Positions 10,175 through 18,756 of a stretch of DNA of 64,000 nucleotides are shown here, piece by piece. Each line of letters begins with the position of its first letter. Position 1 is the first letter of the stretch. This DNA is from Arthrobacter sp. NIO-1057 (GTDB lineage: Bacteria > Actinomycetota > Actinomycetes > Actinomycetales > Micrococcaceae). The DNA lies in contig NZ_FMAT01000003.1 of NCBI RefSeq assembly GCF_900094805.1, positions 368,783-432,782 of the forward strand. Reading direction: 5' to 3'. Under the pieces are notes generated by a model. It made no database searches, was not told the origin of the DNA, and saw nothing but the letters and a program-made list of their open reading frames with translations. The position numbers and the translations under genes are program-made.

Positions 10175-11239
10175 CTATTTGCTGGATTCCGCGCGCTTCT
10201 TCACTATGATGTTGACCACCGTAGCCAGGAGCAGCATCAGGCCCAGGAAGAACTTGAACCAGTCCGGGTTCCATTCGGCGTACACGATGCCCTTGTTGGC
10301 CATGCCGAAGATGAAGGCGCCGATGGCACCGCCAACGGCTGAGCCGTAGCCGCCGGTGAGCAGGCAGCCGCCAATCACTGCGGCGATGATGTACAGGAAT
10401 TCGTTGCCGATGCCTTCACCGGACTGCACTGCATCGAAGGCGAACAGGTTGTGCATGCCCAGGACCCAACCGCAGAATCCGACGGCCATGAACAGGCCGA
10501 TCTTGGTACGCACTACCGGCACGCCCACGGCGCGGGCGGCCTTTTCGTCGCCGCCGATGGCGAAGATCCAGTTGCCGATTTTGGTTCGCAGCAGGATCCA
10601 CGAAGCGATAATGACCATGGCCAGCCAAATGAAGACCGTCACCTTCACATCAATTCCGGCGATGTTCACCGACGAGGCGAAGATCGCCTTGGCGCTTTGG
10701 AAGCCTTCCATATCCGCAATGGATGGCGAGGACACCGAACCGCCGATAGCGCGGGTCAAACCGAGGTTCAAACCAGTGAGCATCAGGAAACTGGCCAGGG
10801 TGACGATAAAGGATGGCAGTTTGGTCTTGATCAGGATGATGCCGTTGATGAATCCGATCAGCAGCGAAACGATCAGCGCGAGGACCACGCCGACCCAGAC
10901 GTTCAGGCCGAAATACCAGGAGATCAGCGAGGCGCTCAGGGCCGAGGAGATCACGGCGACACCGGTGGACAGGTCGAATTCGCCGCCGATCATCAGCAGG
11001 GATACGCCCACGGCCATGATCCCGATGGTTGAAGCGCCATAGAGGACCGTGGCCAAGGACGCTGGCGACAGGAATACCGGGGCGACGATGGCGAAGAAGA
11101 TGAATAGTGCCACGGCGCCTACCAAGGCGCCGATTTCCGGCCGGCCCAGGAGAATGGACAGCGTGCTTTTCTTGCCGACTCGCTCATCTTGGGCGGTAGT
11201 GGTTTTCTTATGCGAGGGTGAGGCTGTTAGTGATGACAT
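10175..11239 (-). CDS. Sugar ABC transporter permease (CUT2)
   Basis: 354-residue membrane protein of the RbsC/FrcB/IatP type (BPD_transp_2 family). After a polar N-terminus there is a series of hydrophobic helices, with the conserved GGEFDLSTG block and GGY-SAVGGAIGAFIFG near the C-terminus. The ATG at 11237-11239 follows GGAGGAAAAC; the frame remains open farther upstream but overlaps the space before the gene without protein-like sequence. Middle gene of the importer, 74 bp after the binding-protein gene. It forms the membrane channel through which the sugar released by the lipoprotein passes. Confidence 0.92.
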   Translation of the reverse strand: MSSLTASPSHKKTTTAQDERVGKKSTLSILLGRPEIGALVGAVALFIFFAIVAPVFLSPASLATVLYGASTIGIMAVGVSLLMIGGEFDLSTGVAVISSALSASLISWYFGLNVWVGVVLALIVSLLIGFINGIILIKTKLPSFIVTLASFLMLTGLNLGLTRAIGGSVSSPSIADMEGFQSAKAIFASSVNIAGIDVKVTVFIWLAMVIIASWILLRTKIGNWIFAIGGDEKAARAVGVPVVRTKIGLFMAVGFCGWVLGMHNLFAFDAVQSGEGIGNEFLYIIAAVIGGCLLTGGYGSAVGGAIGAFIFGMANKGIVYAEWNPDWFKFFLGLMLLLATVVNIIVKKRAESSK

Positions 11240-11313
11240 GAGTTTTCCTCCGTGTCCTTGCTGCGCGTCCTGCGGATATCTGATGCCCGCAGGACGCGAG
11301 CTGCGGGACGTGG

Positions 11314-12309
11314 CTAGCGGACGCCTTCTTCTGCGAAACTGGTGATCTTCTCGGCCACGGTCTTGTCGACGATGGCAGGGCCGGTCAAGGTTGCCTGTCC
11401 GCCGCCGATGGTGAAGCCTCCGCGGTAGTTCTGCCAGAGAGCATCGACAGCCATGTAGCCCTGCAACCACGGTTGCTGGTCAACGGTGAAGAGGACATTG
11501 CCCTTGGTGATCTCTTGGACCAGCTGCGAGTTCATGTCGAAGGATGCGACCTCGACCTTTGAATTCGCGGTGGCCTTTGCTTTCAGCAGGGTCATCGTGA
11601 ACGGAGCACCCAAACCGATGATGGCATCGGCTTGCTTATCCGCCTGGAGCTTAGCGGTGGCCGTGGACTCGACCTGGGTCATGTCGGTGCCCTGCACGTA
11701 GAGCACTTCGGTGTCTGGGACAACTTTTTTCACGCCTGCGCAGCGGGCTTCCAGGCCGACGTGCCCCTGTTCCTGGATGACGCAGATTGGCTTCTTCAAG
11801 CCAGCTTCCTTGAGCTTTTCGCCAGCGGCTTCACCAGCGAGCTGTTCATTGGATCCAAAGTGGGCGAAAACGCCGAGGTCCTTGAACCGGTCTTCGCCGG
11901 CGTTGAGGCTGACGATGGGAATCCCGGCATCGGTAGCTTTTTTCAGCGAGCCCTTCATGGCATCGGGCTTGGCCAGGGTTACGGCGATGCCGTCTACGCC
12001 TTGGTCAATGGCTTGCTCGATGAGCTGGGACTGGCGTCCGCCATCCGGGTCGCTGAGGTATTGAAGTTCAACATTGTCCTTCGCTGCCGCTTCTTCCGCT
12101 CCCTTGCGGATGATGTCCCAGAAGGTGTCTCCGGGGGCTGCGTGGGTGATGACTGCGACTTTGATGCGCTCAGTAGTTGCGACGGCCCCACCTCCGCCGT
12201 TGCTTTCTGGCTCTGGAGCGCGTCCGCCGGTGGACGAGCAAGCCGCCAGCCCCAGAGCGGGAACGATGGCGAGTGTCAGTGCGAGTTTGCGCCAAGTTGG
12301 CTTTCCCAT
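11314..12309 (-). CDS. Sugar-binding lipoprotein of CUT2 ABC transporter
   Basis: 331-residue substrate-binding protein of the ribose/galactose-type periplasmic-binding family. The signal peptide ends in the lipobox LAAC with Cys24 as lipid anchor, after which comes a Ser/Gly/Glu-rich linker and two Rossmann-like lobes (KVAVITHAAPGDTFWDIIRKG; GVDGIAVTLAKPDAM). The ATG at 12307-12309 follows AAGGGGAA; an upstream in-frame start at 12396 would place a second hydrophobic stretch before the signal peptide and is rejected. It is the first gene of the importer and has a CRP/GlxR-like site about 80 bases upstream. Confidence 0.93.
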   Translation of the reverse strand: MGKPTWRKLALTLAIVPALGLAACSSTGGRAPEPESNGGGGAVATTERIKVAVITHAAPGDTFWDIIRKGAEEAAAKDNVELQYLSDPDGGRQSQLIEQAIDQGVDGIAVTLAKPDAMKGSLKKATDAGIPIVSLNAGEDRFKDLGVFAHFGSNEQLAGEAAGEKLKEAGLKKPICVIQEQGHVGLEARCAGVKKVVPDTEVLYVQGTDMTQVESTATAKLQADKQADAIIGLGAPFTMTLLKAKATANSKVEVASFDMNSQLVQEITKGNVLFTVDQQPWLQGYMAVDALWQNYRGGFTIGGGQATLTGPAIVDKTVAEKITSFAEEGVR

Positions 12310-12380
12310 TGTTGTTTTCCCCTTCAGGAATCCGCCGGCGCACCCCGTTAACCCCAGGAGCAGGCCGAATGATCGAGTTA

Positions 12381-12398
12381 TCGTGACCTGAATCACGA
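12381..12398. promoter_or_regulatory. CRP/GlxR-like site upstream of sugar ABC transporter
   Basis: TCGTGACCTGAATCACGA contains GTGA-N6-TCAC, the half-site spacing of CRP-family regulators (GlxR in actinobacteria). Arms are perfect over six bases. It lies 72-89 bases upstream of the binding-protein start codon, a plausible activator position. Family assignment is an inference from spacing. Confidence 0.55.
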
Positions 12399-12517
12399 GA
12401 TGTCTAAAGTGTGCGTCACGAACAGCGATCCGTCAATACTTTGTAAAGACATAAGGATGTGAAGACGAAAAGATTCCCGCCTTTGCGGCGATTACCGCTA
12501 TCAGGCTGGCACTGAGC

Positions 12518-13531
12518 TTACGCGTTTCCCACAGATGATGCACGCACGATGAGCCGCGGAGAAATTGTCAGTTGACGTGCAAATTTACCTTGCGGGTTGC
12601 GCATCAGCTGCAGCAGCAGGCGCGCACCGCTGCGGCCCAGATCCTGGAAATCAGAATCAACGCTGGTCAAGGAAATCCGGCCCAGAGATGACAAGGAAAT
12701 ATTGTCGTAGCCAGTCACCGCAGCGCTGGCCCCCGCTTCATCCAGGGCTTGAATCGCACCGAAGGCGCATAAGTCGTTGAAGCAGGCCAACGCGTCGGGC
12801 CTCGCACCTGAAGCGAGCAGCTGCGCCACCGCGTTGTACCCGGCTTGAAGGCTCGGTCCAGCTTCCACCACCTGCACCTGCTGGCGCAGCCCATGGCGCT
12901 GCATGGCCCGATGGTAGGCCGCCTCGCGCAACGCTGCCACCGGACCGGAGCCTCCTGAAATATGTGTGATCCGGGCGTTCCCGCCGGCGACCAAATGGTC
13001 TATGACCAGGCTGAAACCCTGCGCCTCATCGACGGATACAACCGCGGCATTGGCGTGTGGTTCGCGGCCGCTGCCCACGAATACCGCTGGCGTCTCGCCG
13101 AGGGCGGCTTCAAAGCTGGCCGTGTCATCAGCCGATCCCACGACAAGCAGCCCACTGACCCTCAGGTCCCGCAGAGCTTGCAGTTCGGCCGGGCCGATGC
13201 CCTGGCCGTCGTGGATGGCCGCGGCGCTGAATAGGACGTCGAACCCAGCCGCCCGCAAGGCCTCGCGCGCCACTTCGGCGACTTCGAGCACCCATGGATT
13301 TTGCAGTTCACCCAGGACCACGCCGATAGCGTGACGGTTCTCGGCCACGAGGGAACGGGCGGCCAGATTGGGTTGATAGCCCAGCTCGCGGATCGAATCC
13401 TCGACCCGCGAGCGCCGTAGCGAACTGACCTTGCTCGGATCCGAGAGCACCAGGGACACGAGGGACTTGGAGACTCCCGCATGCTTGGCGACATCTCGAA
13501 TCGTGGGGCGGCTACTTGGCGTCTGCGACAT
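12518..13531 (-). CDS. LacI-family transcriptional regulator
   Basis: 337-residue repressor with the helix-turn-helix TIRDVAKHAGVSKSLVSLVLSD at about residues 9-30 and a C-terminal sugar-sensing domain with VTGYDNISLSSLGRISLTSVDS. It is transcribed after the dehydrogenase at 13552-14745, with a gap of only 20 bp, so the two are probably one transcript. It likely controls that transcript through the palindrome at 14761-14776, and perhaps the downstream ABC transporter. The effector is unknown. Confidence 0.88.
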   Translation of the reverse strand: MSQTPSSRPTIRDVAKHAGVSKSLVSLVLSDPSKVSSLRRSRVEDSIRELGYQPNLAARSLVAENRHAIGVVLGELQNPWVLEVAEVAREALRAAGFDVLFSAAAIHDGQGIGPAELQALRDLRVSGLLVVGSADDTASFEAALGETPAVFVGSGREPHANAAVVSVDEAQGFSLVIDHLVAGGNARITHISGGSGPVAALREAAYHRAMQRHGLRQQVQVVEAGPSLQAGYNAVAQLLASGARPDALACFNDLCAFGAIQALDEAGASAAVTGYDNISLSSLGRISLTSVDSDFQDLGRSGARLLLQLMRNPQGKFARQLTISPRLIVRASSVGNA

Positions 13532-13551
13532 GGGTGTCAGTATGGCACTTT

Positions 13552-14745
13552 CTAGCTGTGCGCCGCCCGGGCCATCTGCTGCCAGTCGCCGGTGGCCGCA
13601 GAGATCTCGGCTGCCTCGACCAGTGCGGCGGCAGCCACCGCGTCGGCGATGGTGGAGTTGGTTTTCTCTCCCCCTGACACTGCCAGCAGGAACTTCTTGG
13701 CCTCAATGATCTTCAGGTCATCAAAACCCATGGCATTGCCTGGCCCGGGCTGGAATCGCGAATACTCGCCATGCTTGGGCGAGCCGATGACGGTGGTGAA
13801 GCCCTGCTCTTCGTTGCCTCGTCCGAGCACGACTTCCAGCTCATTCATGCGCTCGAAGTCCCATTTGACCGAGCCTTCGGTGCCGTAGATTTCCAGCCGG
13901 TACCCGCACTGCGGACCCACCGCGACGCGCGAGGCTTCGATGGTGCCGATGGCACGCTGTGCGAGGCCCTCGGGGCTGAAACGCACCAGCGCCGCGGCAT
14001 AGTCTTCGTTTTCAACCTCGCCCATTTCGCCTCCTTCAATCAGGTCAAAGTGCGTACCCTGGCCCATGGACAACTTGGGGCGCGAAGGGATCATCACGTT
14101 GGTCGAGGCGGAAATGCTCTGGATGGAACCCACGACGTGGCCGCAAAGATCTGCGGCATGGCTGAAGAGGTCGGCGAGCACCCCGCTGCCGGCGAGCTCG
14201 CGGTTGAAGCGCCAGGACAGGGCCGCCCGCGGATCAGCAGCGTAGCCGGCGAGGAAGCTGGCGCGGACGTTGGTGATGTCTCCCAGCCGGCCTTCGCGGA
14301 CCAGCTGCCGCGCGCGTTCGATGGCCGGGGCGTGGCGGTAGTTGAAGCCCACCGAAGTTTCGACGCCGTTACGCACGACCGCATCTTGGATCGACTGGGT
14401 CTCGGCCAAACTACGGCCAGCAGGCTTCTCGATCCAGAAGTGCTTTCCTGCTTCCGCTGCAGCGATCGCCATCTCGGCGTGCAGGAAGTTTGGCGCGCAA
14501 ATCGAGACGACGTCCACCTCGGGATCGACCAGAACCTCGTGGTAGTCCAGGGTTCCGCGCTCGAATCCCAGTGTTTGCACGGCGTAGTCCACGCGTGATT
14601 GCTCGGTATCCGCGGCGACAATCAGCCGCGGTTTGATGCCCAATTCCGGATAGACATAAGGGACGGAACTGTACGCACGAGCGTGCAACTTGCCCATCCA
14701 ACCCACCGAAATCAGCCCAACTCCGATGGTGCGCTGTTCGTTCAT
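13552..14745 (-). CDS. Gfo/Idh/MocA-family dehydrogenase
   Basis: 397-residue NAD(P)-dependent oxidoreductase, longer than the inositol 2-dehydrogenases elsewhere in the window (about 335-365). Rossmann segment GLISVGWMGKLHARAYSS, catalytic-lysine block WIEKPAGRSLAE, and VGFNYRHAPAIERARQL. The ATG at 14743-14745 is preferred to the earlier in-frame start because GGAG precedes it by 7 bases. The length and FNYRHAP motif fit the sub-family found with TIM-barrel isomerases in polyol catabolism. It precedes a LacI gene in the same transcript and diverges from the GntR gene, with LacI-type and IolR-type boxes between. Substrate unknown. Confidence 0.86.
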   Translation of the reverse strand: MNEQRTIGVGLISVGWMGKLHARAYSSVPYVYPELGIKPRLIVAADTEQSRVDYAVQTLGFERGTLDYHEVLVDPEVDVVSICAPNFLHAEMAIAAAEAGKHFWIEKPAGRSLAETQSIQDAVVRNGVETSVGFNYRHAPAIERARQLVREGRLGDITNVRASFLAGYAADPRAALSWRFNRELAGSGVLADLFSHAADLCGHVVGSIQSISASTNVMIPSRPKLSMGQGTHFDLIEGGEMGEVENEDYAAALVRFSPEGLAQRAIGTIEASRVAVGPQCGYRLEIYGTEGSVKWDFERMNELEVVLGRGNEEQGFTTVIGSPKHGEYSRFQPGPGNAMGFDDLKIIEAKKFLLAVSGGEKTNSTIADAVAAAALVEAAEISAATGDWQQMARAAHS

Positions 14746-14760
14746 CTTCTTCTCCTCATC

Positions 14761-14776
14761 TTTGGAACGTTCCAAA
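14761..14776. promoter_or_regulatory. LacI-type operator
   Basis: Perfect 16-bp palindrome TTTGGAACGTTCCAAA, 16 bases upstream of the dehydrogenase start at 14745. The central CG and the A/T flanks are typical of LacI-family operators. The regulator encoded in the same transcript (12518-13531) is the natural candidate. Confidence 0.8.
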
Positions 14777-14826
14777 AAAACCATACAATCCCGTTAGAAT
14801 CCCGGGCAATGAATTCAGGTATGTTT

Positions 14827-14838
14827 TTGTCAGGACAA
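14827..14838. promoter_or_regulatory. IolR-like box in divergent promoter
   Basis: TTGTCAGGACAA; read on the minus strand it contains TGTCCTGACA. That core agrees with the consensus KGWCHTRACA that I recall for the GntR-type regulator IolR of Corynebacterium glutamicum. It is followed by an inverted repeat TTGGACAA / TTGTCCAA with arms at 14839-14846 and 14857-14864. The position suits control of the leftward dehydrogenase gene and of gntR. Confidence 0.65.
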
Positions 14839-15006
14839 TTGGACAAGTGGACGTCATTGTCCAAAATTCCTAGTCGAACGTTTTTTCTTGGACGCAATAC
14901 ATCAAGCTCGTGAGGTGATATGCGGCGGCTGCAGGCAGGCCATCAAGCCGGAGATTCCGCGGGTTCCCGCCCAGGGGATGCCCAAAGGGCCAACTTTCCT
15001 ATATAG

Positions 15007-15020
15007 TTTGTCCTGTCAAA
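15007..15020. promoter_or_regulatory. IolR-like box upstream of gntR (autoregulation)
   Basis: TTTGTCCTGTCAAA lies 39 bases upstream of the GTG start of the GntR gene. Its core differs by one base from the exact boxes at 14827 and 21545. It suggests that the regulator controls its own gene and iolB. Confidence 0.6.
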
Positions 15021-15058
15021 GCGACATATACCCTCAAGGTCGCCGACAAGGAGCAATT

Positions 15059-15799
15059 GTGAGCACACCACTGAGCATCAAGATCGACCGATCTTCCCCG
15101 ATCCCCCTCTACCACCAGGTAGTGCAGGGCATCGAAGGCGCCATTCGCGACGGTTCGCTCGCCTCAGGCACCCGCCTGGAAAACGAGATCGAGCTGGCCC
15201 AGCGACTTCGGCTATCGCGCCCCACCATTCGCAAGGCCATGGACGACCTGGTCCAGTCAGGCCTTCTGGTGCGCAAGCGCGGCGTCGGAACCCAGGTTGT
15301 TTCCAGCCAGATCCGCCGCCACCTTGAGCTGTCGAGCTTGAACGATGACCTGGAGCGCGCGGGCAAGAAGCCGTCCACCTCCCTGCTCAGCTTCGAGCAC
15401 ATTCCGGCACCAGAGCAGATCCAGGAACTGCTCTCCCTGCCCAAGGACGTCTCGGTGTACCACTTCACCCGACTGCGTTCGGCCGGCGGCAGCCCACTGG
15501 CATTGATGGAAAACTGGGTTCGCGACGACATTGTCGAACTGGACGAAAAGTCCCTGCGCACCCGCGGCTTATATGAGCTCCTGCGTGAAGCGGGCGTCAA
15601 CTTCCGGCTCGCCCAGCAGCGCATCGGCGCCACCATTGCCGATGGCGCCCAGGCTGAAGCACTCGATACCGAAGCTGGATCCGCCCTAGTCACCATGCAA
15701 CGCACCGCTGTTGATGACACTGGTCGCAACGTTGAGACTGGGTCTCACGTCTACCGCGCGGACGCGTACAGCTTTGAAATGACCTTGGTGCAGCGCTAG
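15059..15799 (+). CDS. GntR-family regulator of inositol genes (IolR-like)
   Basis: 246-residue repressor of the GntR/HutC sub-family. The winged helix at about residues 10-75 includes PIPLYHQVVQGIEGAIRDG and LAQRLRLSRPTIRKAMDDLVQ. A UTRA-type ligand domain follows, with VYHFTRLRSAGGSPLALMENW. The GTG start at 15059 is 6 bases after AAGGAG and removes an unsupported 57-codon extension. It lies 40 bp before iolB and is preceded by an IolR-like box. The same box occurs before the MFS transporter, the core iol operon and other dehydrogenase units, so it is probably the global inositol regulator here. The inducer is not known from sequence. Confidence 0.85.
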   Translation: MSTPLSIKIDRSSPIPLYHQVVQGIEGAIRDGSLASGTRLENEIELAQRLRLSRPTIRKAMDDLVQSGLLVRKRGVGTQVVSSQIRRHLELSSLNDDLERAGKKPSTSLLSFEHIPAPEQIQELLSLPKDVSVYHFTRLRSAGGSPLALMENWVRDDIVELDEKSLRTRGLYELLREAGVNFRLAQQRIGATIADGAQAEALDTEAGSALVTMQRTAVDDTGRNVETGSHVYRADAYSFEMTLVQR

Positions 15800-15839
15800 C
15801 AGCGCAAGACACCGGACACCGCCGTCGAAAGGAATGAAC

Positions 15840-16742
15840 ATGGCCGACTGGATCTACCCTGCAGGCTCCGCCACCCACGGGGATTGGAGCATCTCGCTCG
15901 GTGCCCATGACTCCGCCCTCGCGGTGGATGGCTGGGCCCATACCGGCCTGAAGGTTGCCGAATTGGCTCCCCGGCAATCGATCCAGTTGGACGCCGCAGC
16001 CGAAGAGCGAATTGTCGTTCCACTCTCCGGCGCCTCCTTCACGGTCAGCGTGGACGGCCAGGAGCATGTGCTCGCCGGTCGCGCATCGGTGTTCAACGGC
16101 CCGTCTGATGTCCTGTACACGGGCATCAACAAGGCCATCACCATCACCGCCGAACAGGGTGGCCGCGTTGCACTCGCTCTGGCTCCTGCCAAGCAGTCCT
16201 ACCCGACGCGGCTGATCAAGGCCGAGGACACCCCGGTGGAACTGCGCGGCGCGGGCAACTGCTCGCGCCAGGTCCACAATTTCGGCACCCCGGCGGCACT
16301 GGAAGCCGACCGGTTCATCGTCTGCGAAGTCATCACCCCGGCTGGCAACTGGTCCTCCTACCCTCCGCACAAGCACGATGAGGAGAAAGAGGGCGAGACC
16401 AGCCTCGAGGAGATCTACTACTTCGAGACCCAGCTGGCCCGCGATATGCCAGCCCCGCAGGACACCGACCCGATTGGCTACGCCCGGGTTTACGCTTCGG
16501 ACGAGCGTCCTATCGACGTTAATGCAGAGGTGCGCACCGGCGACGTCGTTCTGGTCCCCTATGGCTGGCACGGACCAGCCATGGCAGCGCCAGGCTACGA
16601 CCTCTACTACCTGAACGTGATGGCTGGACCGGGTCGGGTGCGCGACTGGCTGATCAGCGATGATCCGCACCATGGCTGGATCCGCGAGACCTGGAATGCC
16701 CAGAGCATGGATCCCCGCCTGCCTTTCGGCCCGGCGGCATAG
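15840..16742 (+). CDS. iolB: 5-deoxy-glucuronate isomerase
   Basis: 300-residue double cupin enzyme converting 5-deoxy-glucuronate to 5-dehydro-2-deoxy-gluconate, the step between IolD and IolC. The metal-binding cupin block SSYPPHKHDEEKEG and EEIYYFE, and the C-terminal VPYGWHGPAMAAPGYDLYYLN, are diagnostic of IolB. Two ATGs lie close together; the one at 15840 is 8 bases from GGA and is preferred to the one at 15834, which almost touches the ribosome site. It is co-transcribed with gntR and separated by about 14 kb from iolC/iolD. A strong terminator follows. Confidence 0.95.
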   Translation: MADWIYPAGSATHGDWSISLGAHDSALAVDGWAHTGLKVAELAPRQSIQLDAAAEERIVVPLSGASFTVSVDGQEHVLAGRASVFNGPSDVLYTGINKAITITAEQGGRVALALAPAKQSYPTRLIKAEDTPVELRGAGNCSRQVHNFGTPAALEADRFIVCEVITPAGNWSSYPPHKHDEEKEGETSLEEIYYFETQLARDMPAPQDTDPIGYARVYASDERPIDVNAEVRTGDVVLVPYGWHGPAMAAPGYDLYYLNVMAGPGRVRDWLISDDPHHGWIRETWNAQSMDPRLPFGPAA

Positions 16743-16758
16743 CCGATAAGGCCACAAC

Positions 16759-16800
16759 GTGAAGCGGCGGTTACAGGATTTCCTGTAACCGCCGCTTCAC
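16759..16800. terminator. Bidirectional terminator
   Basis: Perfect 20-bp stem (GTGAAGCGGCGGTTACAGGA and its complement; arms 16759-16778 and 16781-16800) with a 2-base apparent loop, between the convergent ends of iolB and the isomerase at 16810. Confidence 0.92.
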
Positions 16801-16809
16801 TTATGTTTT

Positions 16810-17601
16810 CTAGCTTGCTGGCTGAAGCAGTGGTTCAAAGGCCTGGGCAAAGGCCGCAATGGCCGCCTCGGAATCCGCGCTGGCATAGGCTTCCATGCCA
16901 ACAGGACCTGAGTACCCCAGCTGCGACAAAGCCGCGGCGACCGCGCGATAGTTGATTTCCCCGGTGCCCGGCTCGCAGCGCCCCGGAACGTCCGCGACTT
17001 GGATTTCTCCGATATAAGGGCTGGCTGCACGCACCAGCTCGATGAGGTTCCCTTCGCCGATCTGCGCGTGGTACAGATCAAGCATCATCTTGACGTTCGG
17101 GTGGTCGACGGCCTTGACCAGAGACAACGTATCCTTGGCACGCCCCAGCGGAATGCCCGGGTGATCAAGAATTGTATTCAGGTTCTCCAGCATGAAAATC
17201 ACGTCATGCTCTTCACCCAAGCGCCCCAGTTCTTCAAGGGTCTTCGCTGCGGTCAGCCACATGGCTCCGGTAGCGCGGAATCGCGGGGCGGCAGCCTGGC
17301 CGTCGATGAGTTGGGCCGAGTGCACCACCAATCGCCTGATTCCCAGTTCCTTGGCGGCCGGAATCAGTTCCCTGGCGGTACGCACGACATGGTGCGCACT
17401 GTCCGCATCGCACAGGCTGCCTTCGCTGTAGCCTGTCATGGAGCCGAAGCGGGCACCGGTGGCCGCGAGGGCTGAAAGGTCCTTGTCCCGGATATCCCAG
17501 AGTTCGATTTCAAAGCCGGCGTCGTCGAGTTTCCTGACCCGGTCGATGAACGGAAGGTCCAGGAAGACCATTTCCGCGCAGACCGCTAGCTGCGCGCTCA
17601 T
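16810..17601 (-). CDS. Hydroxypyruvate isomerase-like TIM-barrel protein
   Basis: 263-residue member of the xylose-isomerase-like TIM-barrel superfamily, closest in layout to hydroxypyruvate isomerases (Hyi): MLENLN, MLDLYHAQIGEGN, IQVADVPGRCEPGTGEINY and GMEAYA supply the metal-binding Glu, Asp/His, Asp and Glu. The ATG at 17599-17601 overlaps the stop of the upstream dehydrogenase by four bases (ATGA), so the two are translationally coupled. In polyol operons such proteins usually act on keto-inositols or keto-sugars; a true hydroxypyruvate substrate is not implied by this context. Confidence 0.83.
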   Translation of the reverse strand: MSAQLAVCAEMVFLDLPFIDRVRKLDDAGFEIELWDIRDKDLSALAATGARFGSMTGYSEGSLCDADSAHHVVRTARELIPAAKELGIRRLVVHSAQLIDGQAAAPRFRATGAMWLTAAKTLEELGRLGEEHDVIFMLENLNTILDHPGIPLGRAKDTLSLVKAVDHPNVKMMLDLYHAQIGEGNLIELVRAASPYIGEIQVADVPGRCEPGTGEINYRAVAAALSQLGYSGPVGMEAYASADSEAAIAAFAQAFEPLLQPAS

Positions 17602-18689
17602 GCGTTCACCGCGAGTCGGGTGGCACATTCAAGCTTCACCGGAAGGCCGGTTTCAGAGGATTCCAGTGCGGCCAGGGCTACGCGCAGGGCGGCACGCGCG
17701 TCCTTGCCGGTGGGCACGGCGAGGGCCGCGTCGGCGGTGCCTTCGCGCAAGCCGCGGATCTTGCGGGTGAAGATCGAGAGCTGATCGCGGTAGGCCTGGG
17801 CGAAAAGCTCGATATTCAACCGCTCGGTGGGAGCGTGGGCTCCCTGTGCATCGAAGCTGGAAGCAGCCAGTTGGACCGGGTTGCCGGCCTGGACCATGCC
17901 CTTGGATCCGAAGACTTCACCGCGCACGTCGTAGCCGTAGCTGGCAGAGAAGTTGGCCTCGGCGACCGCGATGGCTCCATTGGAGTAGCGCATGGTGACC
18001 ACCGCGGTGTCCAGCAGACCGTTCTCCCGGTGTACCGGGGCAACCAGGGCGTCTGCCATGACGTGGACCTCTTGCACCTCGGCTCCCGGGTTCAGCCAGT
18101 TCAGGGTATCGAAGTCGTGGATCAGGGTTTCGGTGAAGATCACGTGGGATCGGATTTTCGCGGCGTTGGGCAATCCGCCGGCCACTTCCGGGTCGCGGGT
18201 CAGCGAACGCAGCAGCTGCGGGGTGCCGATAGCTCCGGAGTTCACCTGTTCGGCCACCGACGCGAAGTCCTGGGAGAAGCGACGGTTGAAGCCGATCTGC
18301 AACAGCACCCCGGCGTCCTCGACGGCCTTCAGCGCGTTATCGAGGTCAGCCAGGGCGTGGGCCGCAGGCTTTTCGCAGAAGATGTGCTTGCCGGCCGCGG
18401 CGGCCTGGGCGATCAGGCCCGCATGGAAAGCCGAAGGGGCGCCGATCACCACGGCATCGACGGTTTCGTCGGCGAAAACGTCAGCGATGTCCTCGGTGAA
18501 GTTGGTGCAGCCCAGTTGCGCCGCCAGTTCTGCCGCGCGCCCCGGGGCCGGATCAGCGACAACGTGCAGTTGCGCGTCGGGCAAGTACTGGGCCACGGTG
18601 CGGGCGTGGAATGCGCCGATCCAGCCGGTGCCGATGACGGCAATGCGAAGTGGCTGCCCGGACGTTGTTGGCAGCGTTTGGTAAGCCAT
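17598..18689 (-). CDS. Gfo/Idh/MocA-family dehydrogenase (inositol 2-dehydrogenase-like)
   Basis: 363-residue NAD-dependent oxidoreductase. Rossmann segment RIAVIGTGWIGAFHARTVA, catalytic-lysine block FCEKPAAHALAD, QIGFNRRFSQDFA, and the acidic substrate-site block FTETLIHDFDTLNWL. These match inositol 2-dehydrogenases. It starts at the ATG 18687-18689 with AGGAG upstream, and its end overlaps the isomerase start by 4 bases. It diverges from a LacI gene; two near-identical palindromes lie between them. Probably oxidises a particular inositol isomer to its ketone. Confidence 0.87.
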   Translation of the reverse strand: MAYQTLPTTSGQPLRIAVIGTGWIGAFHARTVAQYLPDAQLHVVADPAPGRAAELAAQLGCTNFTEDIADVFADETVDAVVIGAPSAFHAGLIAQAAAAGKHIFCEKPAAHALADLDNALKAVEDAGVLLQIGFNRRFSQDFASVAEQVNSGAIGTPQLLRSLTRDPEVAGGLPNAAKIRSHVIFTETLIHDFDTLNWLNPGAEVQEVHVMADALVAPVHRENGLLDTAVVTMRYSNGAIAVAEANFSASYGYDVRGEVFGSKGMVQAGNPVQLAASSFDAQGAHAPTERLNIELFAQAYRDQLSIFTRKIRGLREGTADAALAVPTGKDARAALRVALAALESSETGLPVKLECATRLAVNA

Positions 18690-18699
18690 GGAAGTTCTC

Positions 18700-18713
18700 C
18701 TAGAACGTTCTAG
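18700..18713. promoter_or_regulatory. LacI operator O1, dehydrogenase side
   Basis: Perfect 14-bp palindrome CTAGAACGTTCTAG overlapping the leader of the dehydrogenase gene that starts at 18689. Its partner lies 57 bp away at 18757-18770. Confidence 0.8.
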
Positions 18714-18756
18714 ATATGGTGTTCAGGAAAATCATGGCACACTGGATAGCAAGTGT

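Noticed and set aside
12474..12505. Hairpin CGCC-GCAAA-GGCG after the LacI gene as terminator
   Set aside because: Stem of only four pairs with a short, broken T-run; not convincing beside the strong hairpins elsewhere in the window.
14888..15058. N-terminal extension of the GntR gene
   Set aside because: It would contain the IolR-like box and promoter DNA; the GTG at 15059 has an AAGGAG site and gives the standard GntR start.
15690..16757. Leftward open frame (355 codons) opposite iolB
   Set aside because: iolB on the plus strand has diagnostic cupin motifs; the reverse frame has none and would run through the terminator hairpin.
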